Below, piece after piece: positions 49,914-59,307 of a DNA stretch of 64,000 bases. The DNA comes from Chryseolinea soli (GTDB taxonomy: Bacteria; Bacteroidota; Bacteroidia; Cytophagales; Cyclobacteriaceae): the NCBI RefSeq assembly GCF_003589925.1, contig NZ_CP032382.1, positions 2,790,001 to 2,854,000 of the forward strand, given 5' to 3'. The position numbers and the translations under genes are program-made. The first letter of the stretch is position 1. The number at the start of each line of letters is the position of its first letter. The notes beneath the pieces were generated by a model. The model was not told where the DNA came from. It searched no databases and saw only the letters and a program-made list of their open reading frames with translations.

Positions 49914-50369
49914 TTATAGCGCTGCCCTCCGGATGAGCATGATCTGCCCGGTGTGGTATAAATCGTGGTGCACGATGCCGTGGAGGAGGATATAAAACGA
50001 ATAGGGAGCCGATGCATTGGGCACGGTTTCGTGCAGTTTGTGCTCGGGAAAGGACTTGAGGGCGTCCATGAGTTGGCGTTGACTTTCCTCCAAGGCGTTG
50101 AGGGTGGCAACCCAATCGGTAGCGGCCGGAAAGTTGGCTTCGTCTGAGACTTTAAAATCGGCGTCGCCTTGAAGGCGTTTGACAACGAACATTCTCCACG
50201 ACGTCATGTGCGCCACCAGCTCGATGATGCTGTGGGTTCCCGGGATTTTCTTTTGTGCCAGTTCCGGCGTGACGTTTTCCAGGGATTCTTTTACGGAAGG
50301 TCCGTGCCATGCGTGCTTTTCGAAGGAGCGCTTGATGAGGATCGCGAGATGGGGTAGTTCGTTTTGCAT
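49914..50369 (-). CDS. DinB family protein
   Basis: 151-residue DinB/YfiT-like four-helix protein. Histidines in the expected positions: ELVAHMTSWRMF in helix 2 and HGIVHHDLYHTGQIML in helix 4. It is a different subgroup from the DinB gene at 19266-19751. Start at the ATG at 50369 (MQNELPHLAI); nine codons upstream are open but not needed. Lone leftward gene upstream of the met promoter region. Function unknown. Confidence 0.86.
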   Translation of the reverse strand: MQNELPHLAILIKRSFEKHAWHGPSVKESLENVTPELAQKKIPGTHSIIELVAHMTSWRMFVVKRLQGDADFKVSDEANFPAATDWVATLNALEESQRQLMDALKSFPEHKLHETVPNASAPYSFYILLHGIVHHDLYHTGQIMLIRRAAL

Positions 50370-50501
50370 TGGTGGTAGAGGTTCGTTTAAAAACAAAGAC
50401 GTAAGCGACGCGCAAAGGTTTTGGTGGGGAAGATTGTTTTCAATTCCCTTTTATGTGAAGGTGATAAATCGTAAAATTAGTGGGTAAAAAAATTTTAGAA
50501 A

Positions 50502-50526
50502 AAAAGTTCACAAAACGTGAACTTTT
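50502..50526. promoter_or_regulatory. palindromic operator upstream of higBA
   Basis: AAAAGTTCAC (50502-50511) and GTGAACTTTT (50517-50526) are perfect 10-base inverted arms around a 5-base spacer. It lies 23 bases before the toxin ATG, the usual place of a toxin-antitoxin autoregulatory operator. A near -7 element TAACTTTA is just downstream (50529-50536). Binding by HigA is inferred. Confidence 0.6.
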
Positions 50527-50549
50527 GGTAACTTTAAACGTTGGTTGAG

Positions 50550-50882
50550 ATGAAGGTTCATTTGATCAGGAAAGAGACCATCCGGAAATTTGTGGAAGAA
50601 AATGCCAGGAGCCGGTCTTCCTTTGAGTTATGGTTAACGGCTATCAAATTTGCCGATTGGGCGATCCCGGCCGATATAAAGAAAACATTCGGGGCGGTCG
50701 ATGTTTTGGGCAAGGGTTGTAGCCGGGTGGTGTTCGATATTGCGGGAAATGCCTACCGGATGATTTGTAAATATGCTTTCGGGGAAACCCAGGTTCATTT
50801 GTTTATCTGTTGGATAGGAACGCATGCAGAATATTCTGCATTATGTAACAAGGGAGATCAATACACTGTAAATCAGTATTAA
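50550..50882 (+). CDS. higB: HigB-like mRNA interferase toxin
   Basis: 110-residue toxin of the HigB/RelE superfamily. The core has FELWLTAIKFADWAIPADIK near residue 25, VVFDIAGNAYRMICKYAF near residue 63 and FICWIGTHAEYSAL near residue 87. HigB cleaves mRNA on the ribosome. The toxin gene comes first, typical of HigBA systems, with the antitoxin one base after its stop. The frame is open from a TTG three codons upstream; the ATG at 50550 is the natural start. Confidence 0.9.
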   Translation: MKVHLIRKETIRKFVEENARSRSSFELWLTAIKFADWAIPADIKKTFGAVDVLGKGCSRVVFDIAGNAYRMICKYAFGETQVHLFICWIGTHAEYSALCNKGDQYTVNQY

Positions 50883-50883
50883 C

Positions 50884-51306
50884 ATGGCACTCAAATACAA
50901 AGTGATAAAATCCAAACGGCAGTACTACGAATATGCCGACATTCTCGAAGAACTTGTTTCGAGTCCTTCCAAGAGCAAGATGTTCAAGGATGAAATTGAA
51001 TTGCTGACCCTTTTGATCGAGAAGTGGGATGAAAAACACAATGCGCTTCTCGATGCGGATCCGATCGCCTTGCTGCATGGTTTGCTGGAGCAACATGATC
51101 TGAAGGCAAAAGACCTCGTGGAGATCCTCGATGTGAGCAAGGGATTGATCTCCGATATTCTGAACTACAAAAAAGGACTTTCCAAAGAGATCATCCGCAA
51201 GCTGGCCGATCACTTTAAAGTTTCGCAGGAGGCTTTTAACAGGCCTTATAAATTGAAATTGCAAAAAACGCAGCGGGCAACTGCGGTTGGGTTACGATAT
51301 TCCTGA
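50884..51306 (+). CDS. higA: HigA-like antitoxin with XRE helix-turn-helix
   Basis: 140-residue antitoxin. The N-terminal 70 residues are the HigA-type dimerisation/toxin-neutralising region (KSKRQYYEYADILEELV). The helix-turn-helix covers about residues 75-110 (LKAKDLVEILDVSKGLISDI then LNYKKGLSKEIIRKLADHF). It should neutralise HigB and repress the operon at the palindrome 50502-50526. Only one base separates it from the toxin stop, so translation is coupled. Convergent with fabG 18 bases away. Confidence 0.91.
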   Translation: MALKYKVIKSKRQYYEYADILEELVSSPSKSKMFKDEIELLTLLIEKWDEKHNALLDADPIALLHGLLEQHDLKAKDLVEILDVSKGLISDILNYKKGLSKEIIRKLADHFKVSQEAFNRPYKLKLQKTQRATAVGLRYS

Positions 51307-51324
51307 AGCAAAGATCGCTGCGAC

Positions 51325-52071
51325 TTACGTCAGCATGCCACCATCCACTTGCAGCACTTGTCCGGATATATAAGAAGACATATCCGATCCCAAAAACACG
51401 CAAGCATCGGCGACGTCTTCGGGGCGGCCGCCGCGTTTCAGCGGGATGGCGTCGCGCCAGGTTTGAACGGTTTTTTCGTCCAGCTTGCCGGTCATTTCGG
51501 TTTCAATAAAACCCGGTGCTATCGCGTTGGAACGGATGCCTCGCGAGCCCAGTTCCAGTGCCACCGACTTGGTGAAGCCGATGATGCCCGCCTTGGAGGC
51601 GGCATAGTTGGCCTGGCCGGCGTTGCCTTTGATGCCGACTACGGAGGTCATATTAATAATGGAGCCCTTTTTTTGCTTCATCATTTGCTTGGTGGCCGCT
51701 TTCACGGTGTTGAAGCAGGACTTGAGGTTTACGGCGATGACTTTGTCCCACATTTCCTCGTTCATGCGGAGCAACAGGGTGTCCTGGGTGATGCCGGCGT
51801 TGTTGATGAGCACGTCCAGTGAGCCGAAGTCGGCAATGACGTCGTTGACCAGTTTTTCGGCCTGGGCGTAGTCGGAGGCATCGGAGCGGTAGCCTTTGGC
51901 TTTCACACCTTTGCTGGAGAGCTCAGCTTCCAGGGCCTGACCTTGCTCTACGCTGGAGAGGTAGGTGAAGGCCACGTTGGCGCCTTGTTCGGCATATCGT
52001 AAGGCAATAGATCGTCCAATTCCCTTGGAGGCCCCGGTGACGAGGGCGGTTTTTCCTTGTAGCAGTTTCAT
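51325..52071 (-). CDS. fabG: 3-oxoacyl-[acyl-carrier-protein] reductase
   Basis: 248-residue short-chain dehydrogenase for the first reduction of fatty acid elongation. NADP motif TGASKGIGRSIALRYAE near residue 13, NNAGITQDTLLLRMNEEMWD near residue 89, active site Ser and YAASKAG (Tyr and Lys) near residue 155, and the C-terminal FLGSDMSSYISGQVLQVDGG. The TLLLRM motif is typical of true FabG. It is not in a fab cluster here; it is divergent from lpdA. Confidence 0.93.
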   Translation of the reverse strand: MKLLQGKTALVTGASKGIGRSIALRYAEQGANVAFTYLSSVEQGQALEAELSSKGVKAKGYRSDASDYAQAEKLVNDVIADFGSLDVLINNAGITQDTLLLRMNEEMWDKVIAVNLKSCFNTVKAATKQMMKQKKGSIINMTSVVGIKGNAGQANYAASKAGIIGFTKSVALELGSRGIRSNAIAPGFIETEMTGKLDEKTVQTWRDAIPLKRGGRPEDVADACVFLGSDMSSYISGQVLQVDGGMLT

Positions 52072-52199
52072 AAAAGTCTTGTGGCCCGCGGGGGGACGAG
52101 GGTTTAGTTTCTCAGTTTGCGCCTAAAAATAGCCAATTCTGTTAAAATTCATCGTACCGGACCCCCCGGGCCGGGATTTCTATTAAAAATTGTAAACTT

Positions 52200-52229
52200 T
52201 TTGAAAGCGCAATCTCCGGTTTATCTTTG
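52200..52229 (+). promoter_or_regulatory. promoter of lpdA
   Basis: TTTG at 52200-52203 and TATCTTTG at 52222-52229 with an 18-base spacer. The -7 element is exact and the spacing is one base short of the usual 19-21. The lpdA ATG is at 52255, giving a leader of about 20 bases. Confidence 0.6.
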
Positions 52230-52254
52230 GCAGCGAATTTTAAAATACAATACT

Positions 52255-53646
52255 ATGTCAAAATATGATCTGATCGTGATCGGCAGTGGCCCAGGCGGTT
52301 ACGTGGCGGCTATCCGGGCCTCTCAGCTGGGCCTCAAAGTGGGCGTGGTGGAGAAGGCGGAACTGGGCGGCATATGCCTCAACTGGGGATGTATCCCCAC
52401 CAAGGCATTGTTGAAAAGTGCCAATGTTTTTGAATACATCAAGCATGCAAAAGATTATGGAATAGAGGTGAAAGACTCCAGTGCCGACCTGACCGGTATG
52501 GTGAAGCGCAGTCGCGAGGTGGCGGCCGGCATGAGCAAGGGTGTGCAGTTCCTTTTTAAGAAAAATAAGATTGATCAACTGCTTGGCTTCGGGAAACTGA
52601 AAAAGGGCGGTAAAGTGGAAGTTACGGATGCCGAAGGCAAGAAGACCGAATACGAGGCCAAACACATTATTGTCGCCACCGGCGGCCGCTCGCGCGAATT
52701 GCCCAGCATGAAAATCGACGGCAAGAAAATTATCGGCTATCGCGAAGCGATGATCCTCGATAAACTGCCTAAAAAGTTATTGGTAGTGGGCAGCGGTGCC
52801 ATTGGCGTGGAGTTCGCCTACTTCTATAGCACCCTCGGTTCGGAAGTAACGATCGTGGAGTTCCTGCCCCGCGTCGTGCCCGTGGAGGACGAAGAAGTGT
52901 CGAAGGCCTTGGATAAATCGTTCAAGAAGGCGGGCATGAAGATCTATGTGAATTCCGAAGTAACGAAAGTAGACACTTCCGGCGCCGGTTGTGTAGCTAC
53001 GGTGAAGACCCCTGATGGTGAGATCAAGATCGAGGCCGACATCGTGCTTTCTGCTGTGGGTGTGGCCACCAACCTGGAGGGTATTGGCCTGGAAGAAGTG
53101 GGCGTGAAGACCGACAAAGGTCGTGTAGTGGTGGATGATTTTTACAAGACCAACGTGCCCGGTGTGTATGCCATCGGCGACATCGTGAAAGGTCCTGCCC
53201 TGGCACACGTGGCTTCTGCTGAAGGCATTATTTGCGTGGAGAAAATCGCCGGGCAGAATCCCGAGCCTTTGAATTATAACAACCTTCCGGGATGTACCTA
53301 TTGCTCGCCGGAGATCGCCTCTGTGGGCTTGACGGAAGAAGCCGCCAAAAAGGCGGGCTATGAAATCAAAGTGGGCAAGTTTCCCTTCACGGCCTCCGGC
53401 AAAGCGAAAGCAGCCGGTGCTCCCGACGGTTTTGTGAAACTGATCTTCGATGCCAAATATGGCGAATGGCTGGGCGCACACTTCATCGGTGCCAACGTAA
53501 CGGAAATGATTGGCGAAGTGGTTGTGGCCCGCAAGCTGGAGACCACAGGTCATGAGATCATCAAGTCCGTTCACCCGCACCCTACCATGAGTGAAGCGAT
53601 CATGGAAGCTGCCGCCGCCGCGTATGGCGAGGTGATCCACTTGTAA
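52255..53646 (+). CDS. lpdA: dihydrolipoyl dehydrogenase
   Basis: 463-residue E3 flavoprotein of pyruvate and 2-oxoglutarate dehydrogenase complexes. FAD motif VIGSGPGGYVAAIRASQLG near residue 8, redox-active Cys41 and Cys46 in GGICLNWGCIPTKALL, NAD motif VVGSGAIGVEFAYFY near residue 180, and C-terminal His-Pro-His-Pro-Thr-Met-Ser-Glu with the catalytic His-Glu pair. Start at the ATG at 52255 fits the promoter at 52200-52229; codons further upstream are not translated in this model. A strong terminator follows. Confidence 0.95.
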   Translation: MSKYDLIVIGSGPGGYVAAIRASQLGLKVGVVEKAELGGICLNWGCIPTKALLKSANVFEYIKHAKDYGIEVKDSSADLTGMVKRSREVAAGMSKGVQFLFKKNKIDQLLGFGKLKKGGKVEVTDAEGKKTEYEAKHIIVATGGRSRELPSMKIDGKKIIGYREAMILDKLPKKLLVVGSGAIGVEFAYFYSTLGSEVTIVEFLPRVVPVEDEEVSKALDKSFKKAGMKIYVNSEVTKVDTSGAGCVATVKTPDGEIKIEADIVLSAVGVATNLEGIGLEEVGVKTDKGRVVVDDFYKTNVPGVYAIGDIVKGPALAHVASAEGIICVEKIAGQNPEPLNYNNLPGCTYCSPEIASVGLTEEAAKKAGYEIKVGKFPFTASGKAKAAGAPDGFVKLIFDAKYGEWLGAHFIGANVTEMIGEVVVARKLETTGHEIIKSVHPHPTMSEAIMEAAAAAYGEVIHL

Positions 53647-53676
53647 TCTTTTTGGAAAGCATCCTGAAATATATCC

Positions 53677-53715
53677 ACAGCCCGACGGACCTCCTGTCGG
53701 GCTGTTCTTTTTTTT
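53677..53715 (+). terminator. rho-independent terminator after lpdA
   Basis: A perfect 10-bp GC-rich stem ACAGCCCGAC (53677-53686) / GTCGGGCTGT (53696-53705) with a 9-base loop, followed by a T-run to 53715. Confidence 0.93.
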
Positions 53716-53748
53716 CGCCGGCTTTGACACGATACATCTAAAACTCCG

Positions 53749-54855
53749 ATGCAGAAATATCCCAGTATCAACGGACTTCGCGCGATCAGTATTTTGCTGG
53801 TCTTATTGGGGCACCTGCACGTGACCAGCAGCATTTTCCAGGTCTGGAAGGAAGACAACCGGTTGCTGAACCTGGTGAAATATTTTCTATTGAACCATCA
53901 TTTTGGGGTGAATGTGTTTTTCGTTGTGTCGGGTTTTCTCATCACCAGCTTGCTGCTCGACGAGGAACAACGGACGAGAACCATCTCTTTTAAAAAATTC
54001 TACATCCGGAGAACCTTACGGATATTCCCGGCCTATTACTTTGTTCTGCTGGTTTACTTTCTGCTTCAGTTGGGCGGGTATTTTCATTTTAACACTTTGT
54101 CCTGGATAACGTCGCTGACCTTCACCAAACAATTCTATAGCCACGACTGGCAGACGGGCCACTTTTGGTCGCTGAGTGTGGAGGAGATTTTCTATTTGTT
54201 CTGGCCCCTGGTTTTTGTGGCCGGCGACCGGTTCAGAAAACGAACGGCTATCCTCCTCATCGTTCTTGTGCCGTTGATGCGGATCGTGTTTCATTTTTAT
54301 CCCACGGAGTGGCGGAACGACTTAACGCTTTTTACACGAATCGATGGCATTGCCCTCGGTTGCCTGGTCGCCTTGTACAAGGAAGAGATCCTGGCGAAAC
54401 TGAGTGCCTACTGGACCGCCGTTTTTATTTTCGCCGCTGCTGCGCTGCTCGTATTGCCCGATGTCCGCTTTCACCTGGCCAAGATCGGGTTGGAATTTAT
54501 TCTTATTCCCCTGGGAACAACATATGGGAGCATCGCGAATGTGCTCATTGCGCTCATCCTCCTGTATTCCGTGTTTGGCCCCCAACGACTTTGGTTTAGG
54601 ATGCTCAATAGCCGCGTCATGGACTACGTCGGCATGTTATCGTACAGCATTTATTTGTGGCAGGAATTTTTTATATGGGGGAGGGAAGGACACAAGGATT
54701 GGATTCACCAATTCCCACAAAATATCGTATTCACATTCCTGGCAGCCATGGGTTCGTATTACCTGATTGAGAAACCGTTCCTTCGCCTGAAGGCGAAATT
54801 CTCGTCGGATGCAGCCCCGACGGGAAAAACTGTTCAGGTGGCAGAAGCTCCCTGA
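53749..54855 (+). CDS. acyltransferase family 3 membrane protein (OafA/YrhL-like)
   Basis: 368-residue integral membrane acyltransferase with about ten helices. The catalytic His region NGLRAISILLVLLGHLHVTS near residue 6, and FFVVSGFLITSLLLDEEQRT near residue 57, are the AT3 signature; TWSLSVEEIFYLFWP-type (HFWSLSVEEIFYLFWP) lies near residue 138. Such proteins O-acylate sugars of the cell surface. No partner glycan genes are adjacent, so the substrate is unknown. Follows the lpdA terminator and ends before a bidirectional terminator. Confidence 0.92.
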   Translation: MQKYPSINGLRAISILLVLLGHLHVTSSIFQVWKEDNRLLNLVKYFLLNHHFGVNVFFVVSGFLITSLLLDEEQRTRTISFKKFYIRRTLRIFPAYYFVLLVYFLLQLGGYFHFNTLSWITSLTFTKQFYSHDWQTGHFWSLSVEEIFYLFWPLVFVAGDRFRKRTAILLIVLVPLMRIVFHFYPTEWRNDLTLFTRIDGIALGCLVALYKEEILAKLSAYWTAVFIFAAAALLVLPDVRFHLAKIGLEFILIPLGTTYGSIANVLIALILLYSVFGPQRLWFRMLNSRVMDYVGMLSYSIYLWQEFFIWGREGHKDWIHQFPQNIVFTFLAAMGSYYLIEKPFLRLKAKFSSDAAPTGKTVQVAEAP

Positions 54856-54927
54856 TAGGTTTGTTATCTGATCACGGACGATTCACAAAAGAACAAGACA
54901 AAGACATTCTCGAGTAAGCCTGGTGTC

Positions 54928-54970
54928 AAAAAGTAAGAGGCTGCCTTTCCGGGTAGCCTCTTACTTTTTT
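54928..54970. terminator. bidirectional terminator between acyltransferase and DUF2723 genes
   Basis: A perfect 15-bp stem AAAAAGTAAGAGGCT (54928-54942) / AGCCTCTTACTTTTT (54955-54969), extended by three inner pairs, with A-run and T-run on its two sides. It can end both the rightward acyltransferase and the leftward DUF2723 gene. Confidence 0.93.
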
Positions 54971-54982
54971 ATTGGCTAGTAT

Positions 54983-57949
54983 TTAAAATCCCCCGCCGCG
55001 ACTTTGGAAGACACCGGCGTGTTTTTCATAGGCCTCTTCGATTTTCTTAGCGAGGTCTGCTTCGCCGTACTTATAGAGCACGCGTTGCAGTTCGCCCAGG
55101 ATGACGATGTTCACCTGCAATTCGCGGCCGAAGTCGCGCTTGGTGATATAGTAGGTGGCCAATTCATCGGCGCGCTTGCTCATGATGTTGGCGATCTCCA
55201 TGGCTTTTTCCTTTTCACCTACCTCGAACAGCATATCGAGGGTTTGTGCGTTGGTGTAGTCGTAGGGGATGGATGCATCGGGCATTTTGGCGAGGGCAAA
55301 CAGCAACACTTCGCGGGCTTTGGCGGTGTCGCCTTGCAACAGGAGATACTGCGCTAAAGAGTTGAAGCTGCTCCGGTGGTTGAGCACGAAATTGCGATAG
55401 TCCTGGTTGTAGTACACCTTGGGATTGTCGAGGTTGCGGAACTGGAATTTCGTCAGCATGTTTTCGGTGCTCACCTTGGTGTTGACCAGTTCTTGCTGGT
55501 TGAACGGACGCGGGTTGTACACGGGAAGAATGCGATAGGCATTGCCTTCCTGCACCACGTAGCGGCTAAGGTCCACGTTGAATTGTGCCAGCGACGTGTT
55601 GTTCACATACAAGGGGCGCTCCCAGTTGGCCGTGGCCAGCACGTCGAGCATGGCGAGGTCTTTTTTCTCCAGTCCACCGCCGCGTACTTTGAAACGCATT
55701 TCGGGAACGATGAGGCTGTCCATTCCTTCGGGGATAATGCCCAGGGCTTTCACTTTTTCAACGTCCACTTTCAGCACGATCTCCTTGGAGGGGAGCATGT
55801 TGCGCGAGCCGCCGTAGTTGGGGTGCAGCAAGCTCTTGTTGTTGGTCTTCACCAGGTCGAGGAATTTGTGAAGATCCATTTGTTTGATGCCGGTCTCGTA
55901 GTAGGGCAGATAATCGTTCAGACCGTTCTGACTGTAGTTCTCTGCGGTGAGGGTGTACGGGAAAGCCTCGGAGGTGTAGACCTTGCGCATGCTTTGCTCG
56001 ATGTACCAGTCGGTGTTGTAGTAGCTCAACACGATTACGCGCATGTCGGTGCGCACGCCTTCCACTTCCTGTGAGTACCACAAAGGGAAGGTGTCGTTAT
56101 CACCACCGGTGAACAGGATGGCATTCTTGGAACAGGACTGCAAATAGTTGATGGCAGAGTCGACGGAGAAGTAGCGGTCCGAGCGGTTGTGGTCGTCCCA
56201 GCCGGCGGCGCCCATCAGGATCGGGGCCGTAAGACCCAAGGCTGTGGCGATGATGGCCGAGGTTTTCAGGTTCTTGGTGAAACTGGCAAATGTTTCGGCC
56301 ATGGCGATGACAGCGAAGCCGATCCAGAAGCAAAACGCATAATACGATCCCGCATAAATATAGTCGCGCTCGCGCGGTTCGGTAGGCGGCGAGTTGAGGT
56401 AGACCACGAGGGCCACGCCCGTGAGAATGAAGAGTAGCGTGACCACCACAAAATTGCGCGTGTTGTGCACGGACTGATAGAACATACCCACCAGACCCAG
56501 CAAGAAAGGTATCATGAAGAAGTTGTTGCGGCCCCGGTTTTCGGCCAGTGCGGGCGGTAGCTTCTCGAACCAGTTAAGGGGGCTGATCCAATCGGCATTT
56601 TGAATATCGCTTTCGCGGCCGGCAAAATTGAAGAAGAAATAGCGCACATACATCCAACCGATCTGGTGCTGGAACATGAACTTGAGGTTGTCGCCAAACG
56701 TAGGTTTCTGACCTTCGGCCAGGCCGAGGTTATCGCGATAGATCTGGGCGTGGTCGGGGTCGCTGCTCCAAACGCGGGGCAGGATCGTTTCCGAACCGGG
56801 CTCGTATACGTATTCGAATTTGTGATCTTTGATCTCGTATTTATCCTTGCCTTTCTTATAGATGGCATCGCCTTGTTTCATGTCGACGGGCTGCGACGTG
56901 AAATAAGGTCCGTATAACAAGGGGCGGCTGCCGTATTGTTCGCGCTTCAGGTAGCTGACGTAGGTCATCACGTCGGACGGATCGTCTTCATCGATGGGAG
57001 GGTCGTAGGACGAGCGGACCAGCACTAGGGCATAGGACGCATAACCGATCAGGATAAAAGCGGTGGCGTTGGCAAACGTGTTGAGCAACACCTTCTGATG
57101 TTTTTGGGAGTAATAGATGGTGTAGACCAGGCCGACCAGTAAGATCAAACTGAACACGATCACGCCGGAGTCGAAGGGAAGCCCCAGGTCGTTCACAAAG
57201 TAGATCTCGAAATAGCTGGCCAGTGTGGGCAGACCCGGGATGATGAGGTCGTTTACAAAGAAGATGATGAGCAAGCTCACGATCATGGCGCCGATGACGC
57301 CCCAAACCGTGGGCTGGTATTTTTTAAAGTAGTAGATGAGCGCGAGGGCAGGAATGGTCACGAGGTTGAGCAAGTGGACGCCGATGGAAAGACCGACCAT
57401 ATAGAAAATGAGCAGCAGCCAACGGTTGGCTTTGGATTCGTCTTCGATGACATCCCACTTCAACATGGCCCACACCACAAACGCCGTGAAGAACGACGAC
57501 ATGGCGTATACTTCGGCTTCTACGGCCGAGAACCAGGCCGAGTCACAAAAGGTATAGGCCAGCGAGCCGACGAGGCCGGCGCCCATGAGCACCCACAGCT
57601 TGGGTTCGGTGATCTCTTCTTCGCGGGTGATGCGCATGATCTTGCGACCGAAGAGCACGATGGACCAGAACAGGAAGGTTACGCAAAAGGCGCTGGCCAA
57701 CACGCTGCTGAAGTTGATCCAGTAGGCCACTTTGGTCACATCGCCAAAGGCCAGGAAGGAAAACAGGCGGCCGATCAAAAGAAAGAGGGGTGCTCCGGGA
57801 GGGTGCGGAACCTCAAGCTTATAGGACACGGCGATGAACTCGCCGCAATCCCAATAGCTGGCGGTTTCTTCCATGGTGAGCCAATAGGTGACCAAGGCTA
57901 CCACAAATACGACCCAGCCGAAGATGTTATTTGTTTTCTGAAAGTTCAT
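54983..57949 (-). CDS. DUF2723 family membrane protein
   Basis: 988-residue protein with about a dozen helices in its first 550 residues and a long periplasmic C-terminal part. The N-terminal block TYWLTMEETASYWDCGEFIA then YKLEVPHPPGAPLFLLIGRL is the DUF2723 signature and resembles the Asp/Glu-bearing first loop of GT-C glycosyltransferases such as PMT/ArnT. A role as a protein or lipid glycosyltransferase is inferred. The C-terminal 200 residues contain TPR-like helices (AQYLLLQGDTAKAREVLLFA). Start at the ATG at 57949; the frame stays open 24 codons further. Confidence 0.88.
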   Translation of the reverse strand: MNFQKTNNIFGWVVFVVALVTYWLTMEETASYWDCGEFIAVSYKLEVPHPPGAPLFLLIGRLFSFLAFGDVTKVAYWINFSSVLASAFCVTFLFWSIVLFGRKIMRITREEEITEPKLWVLMGAGLVGSLAYTFCDSAWFSAVEAEVYAMSSFFTAFVVWAMLKWDVIEDESKANRWLLLIFYMVGLSIGVHLLNLVTIPALALIYYFKKYQPTVWGVIGAMIVSLLIIFFVNDLIIPGLPTLASYFEIYFVNDLGLPFDSGVIVFSLILLVGLVYTIYYSQKHQKVLLNTFANATAFILIGYASYALVLVRSSYDPPIDEDDPSDVMTYVSYLKREQYGSRPLLYGPYFTSQPVDMKQGDAIYKKGKDKYEIKDHKFEYVYEPGSETILPRVWSSDPDHAQIYRDNLGLAEGQKPTFGDNLKFMFQHQIGWMYVRYFFFNFAGRESDIQNADWISPLNWFEKLPPALAENRGRNNFFMIPFLLGLVGMFYQSVHNTRNFVVVTLLFILTGVALVVYLNSPPTEPRERDYIYAGSYYAFCFWIGFAVIAMAETFASFTKNLKTSAIIATALGLTAPILMGAAGWDDHNRSDRYFSVDSAINYLQSCSKNAILFTGGDNDTFPLWYSQEVEGVRTDMRVIVLSYYNTDWYIEQSMRKVYTSEAFPYTLTAENYSQNGLNDYLPYYETGIKQMDLHKFLDLVKTNNKSLLHPNYGGSRNMLPSKEIVLKVDVEKVKALGIIPEGMDSLIVPEMRFKVRGGGLEKKDLAMLDVLATANWERPLYVNNTSLAQFNVDLSRYVVQEGNAYRILPVYNPRPFNQQELVNTKVSTENMLTKFQFRNLDNPKVYYNQDYRNFVLNHRSSFNSLAQYLLLQGDTAKAREVLLFALAKMPDASIPYDYTNAQTLDMLFEVGEKEKAMEIANIMSKRADELATYYITKRDFGRELQVNIVILGELQRVLYKYGEADLAKKIEEAYEKHAGVFQSRGGGF

Positions 57950-58125
57950 GTAGAATATGGGATTGAGATATGTGTAAAAAGGTGATTTTTTGGACCGGCG
58001 AGGCACTAGCCTCCACAACAAGTTATCGGTTTTGACATTCCTGAAATAAAAGCCCGAAAATAAGGGAAATTTTGCTTTTCAGCAGGGTGCATTTATTTTG
58101 TCGACTACTTTCGTCTATTTGCTGC

Positions 58126-59238
58126 ATGACCCCGGAACCCATCCCATTTTTATCGTTTTCGCCGCAGCACGATGCCATTCGCCAGGAGGCCCTGGAAGCC
58201 ATGGCGAGGGTTTACGATAAAAATTGGTTTATCCTGGGCGACGCCCTAAAGGCATTTGAAGAAGCCTATGCGGCATTTTGCGGCACTTCCTGGTGCGTGG
58301 GCGTGGGCAACGGCTATGACGCCCTCGTGGTGGCCTTGAAAACTTGCGACATTGGAAAAGGAGACGAAATCATTGTGCCAGCCAACACCTACGTGGCCAC
58401 CTGGCACGCCGCCGCCCAGACCGGCGCTATTTTACGACCGGTAGAACCGGACCCCGTCACCTTCAACATCGATCCGCGGCAGATCGAGCAACACATAACT
58501 TCCAAAACGAAGGCGATCCTGCCCGTCCACCTCTATGGCCAGGCTTGCAACATGACGGCCATCATGACCCTGGCCCGTAAATATGATCTGATGGTTGTGG
58601 AGGACAACGCCCAGAGCCACGGCGCCACCTGGGCTGGCCAGCGCACGGGCAGCTTTGGACACGCCAATGCGACCAGCTTTTATCCGACAAAGAATCTCGG
58701 TGCCCTGGGGGATGGTGGTGCGGTGACAACGTCCGATGAAACGAAGGCGCAGTTGGCGCGACAATTCCGGAACTACGGCTTTGCATCCAAGCACGTTTGC
58801 GCGGAGAAGGGTATCAATTCGCGCCTGGATGAAATGCAGGCGGCGGTGCTGAGCGTAAAGTTGAAATATCTAGTGCAGTGGAATGAACAGCGGCGGTTAT
58901 TGGCTGATTTATATATGGAGAAATTGAGCGGTCTGGGTGATATTATCCTTCCCGTTGTGAAGGAAGGGGCAGAGCACGTATATCATTTGTTTGTGATCCG
59001 TACAGCGCACCGCGACAAGCTGAAAGCTGTGTTGGCCAAAGAAGGTATCGAGACGATGATCCATTATCCCATTCCGCCACATTTGCAGCAGGCTTATGCT
59101 GAGTATGGATTCAAAAAAGGAGACTTTCCGTTAACGGAGCGTATAGCCGATACGGTGTTGAGCTTGCCGTTGTGGCCGGGGATGATGGAAGAGCAAGTGG
59201 TAAGGGTTTGTAGGGGTATTCTTAAATTTTTTATCTGA
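58126..59238 (+). CDS. DegT/DnrJ/EryC1/StrS family aminotransferase
   Basis: 370-residue PLP sugar aminotransferase. The PLP lysine is Lys189 in TSFYPTKNLGALGDGGAV, with VVEDNAQSHGA near residue 157 holding the cofactor-binding Asp. Family members make amino sugars for O-antigen or glycoconjugates from keto-sugar nucleotides. No other sugar-nucleotide gene is adjacent. Start at the ATG at 58126, which gives the typical IPFLSFSPQHDAIRQE; the frame is open 18 codons upstream from a TTG. Confidence 0.92.
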   Translation: MTPEPIPFLSFSPQHDAIRQEALEAMARVYDKNWFILGDALKAFEEAYAAFCGTSWCVGVGNGYDALVVALKTCDIGKGDEIIVPANTYVATWHAAAQTGAILRPVEPDPVTFNIDPRQIEQHITSKTKAILPVHLYGQACNMTAIMTLARKYDLMVVEDNAQSHGATWAGQRTGSFGHANATSFYPTKNLGALGDGGAVTTSDETKAQLARQFRNYGFASKHVCAEKGINSRLDEMQAAVLSVKLKYLVQWNEQRRLLADLYMEKLSGLGDIILPVVKEGAEHVYHLFVIRTAHRDKLKAVLAKEGIETMIHYPIPPHLQQAYAEYGFKKGDFPLTERIADTVLSLPLWPGMMEEQVVRVCRGILKFFI

Positions 59239-59307
59239 AGCCGTCGGAAGTCGCGTGCATTTTGGCTTTGTCGAATACTTTATTCTGATTTAAATAATTT
59301 AGAGGCT

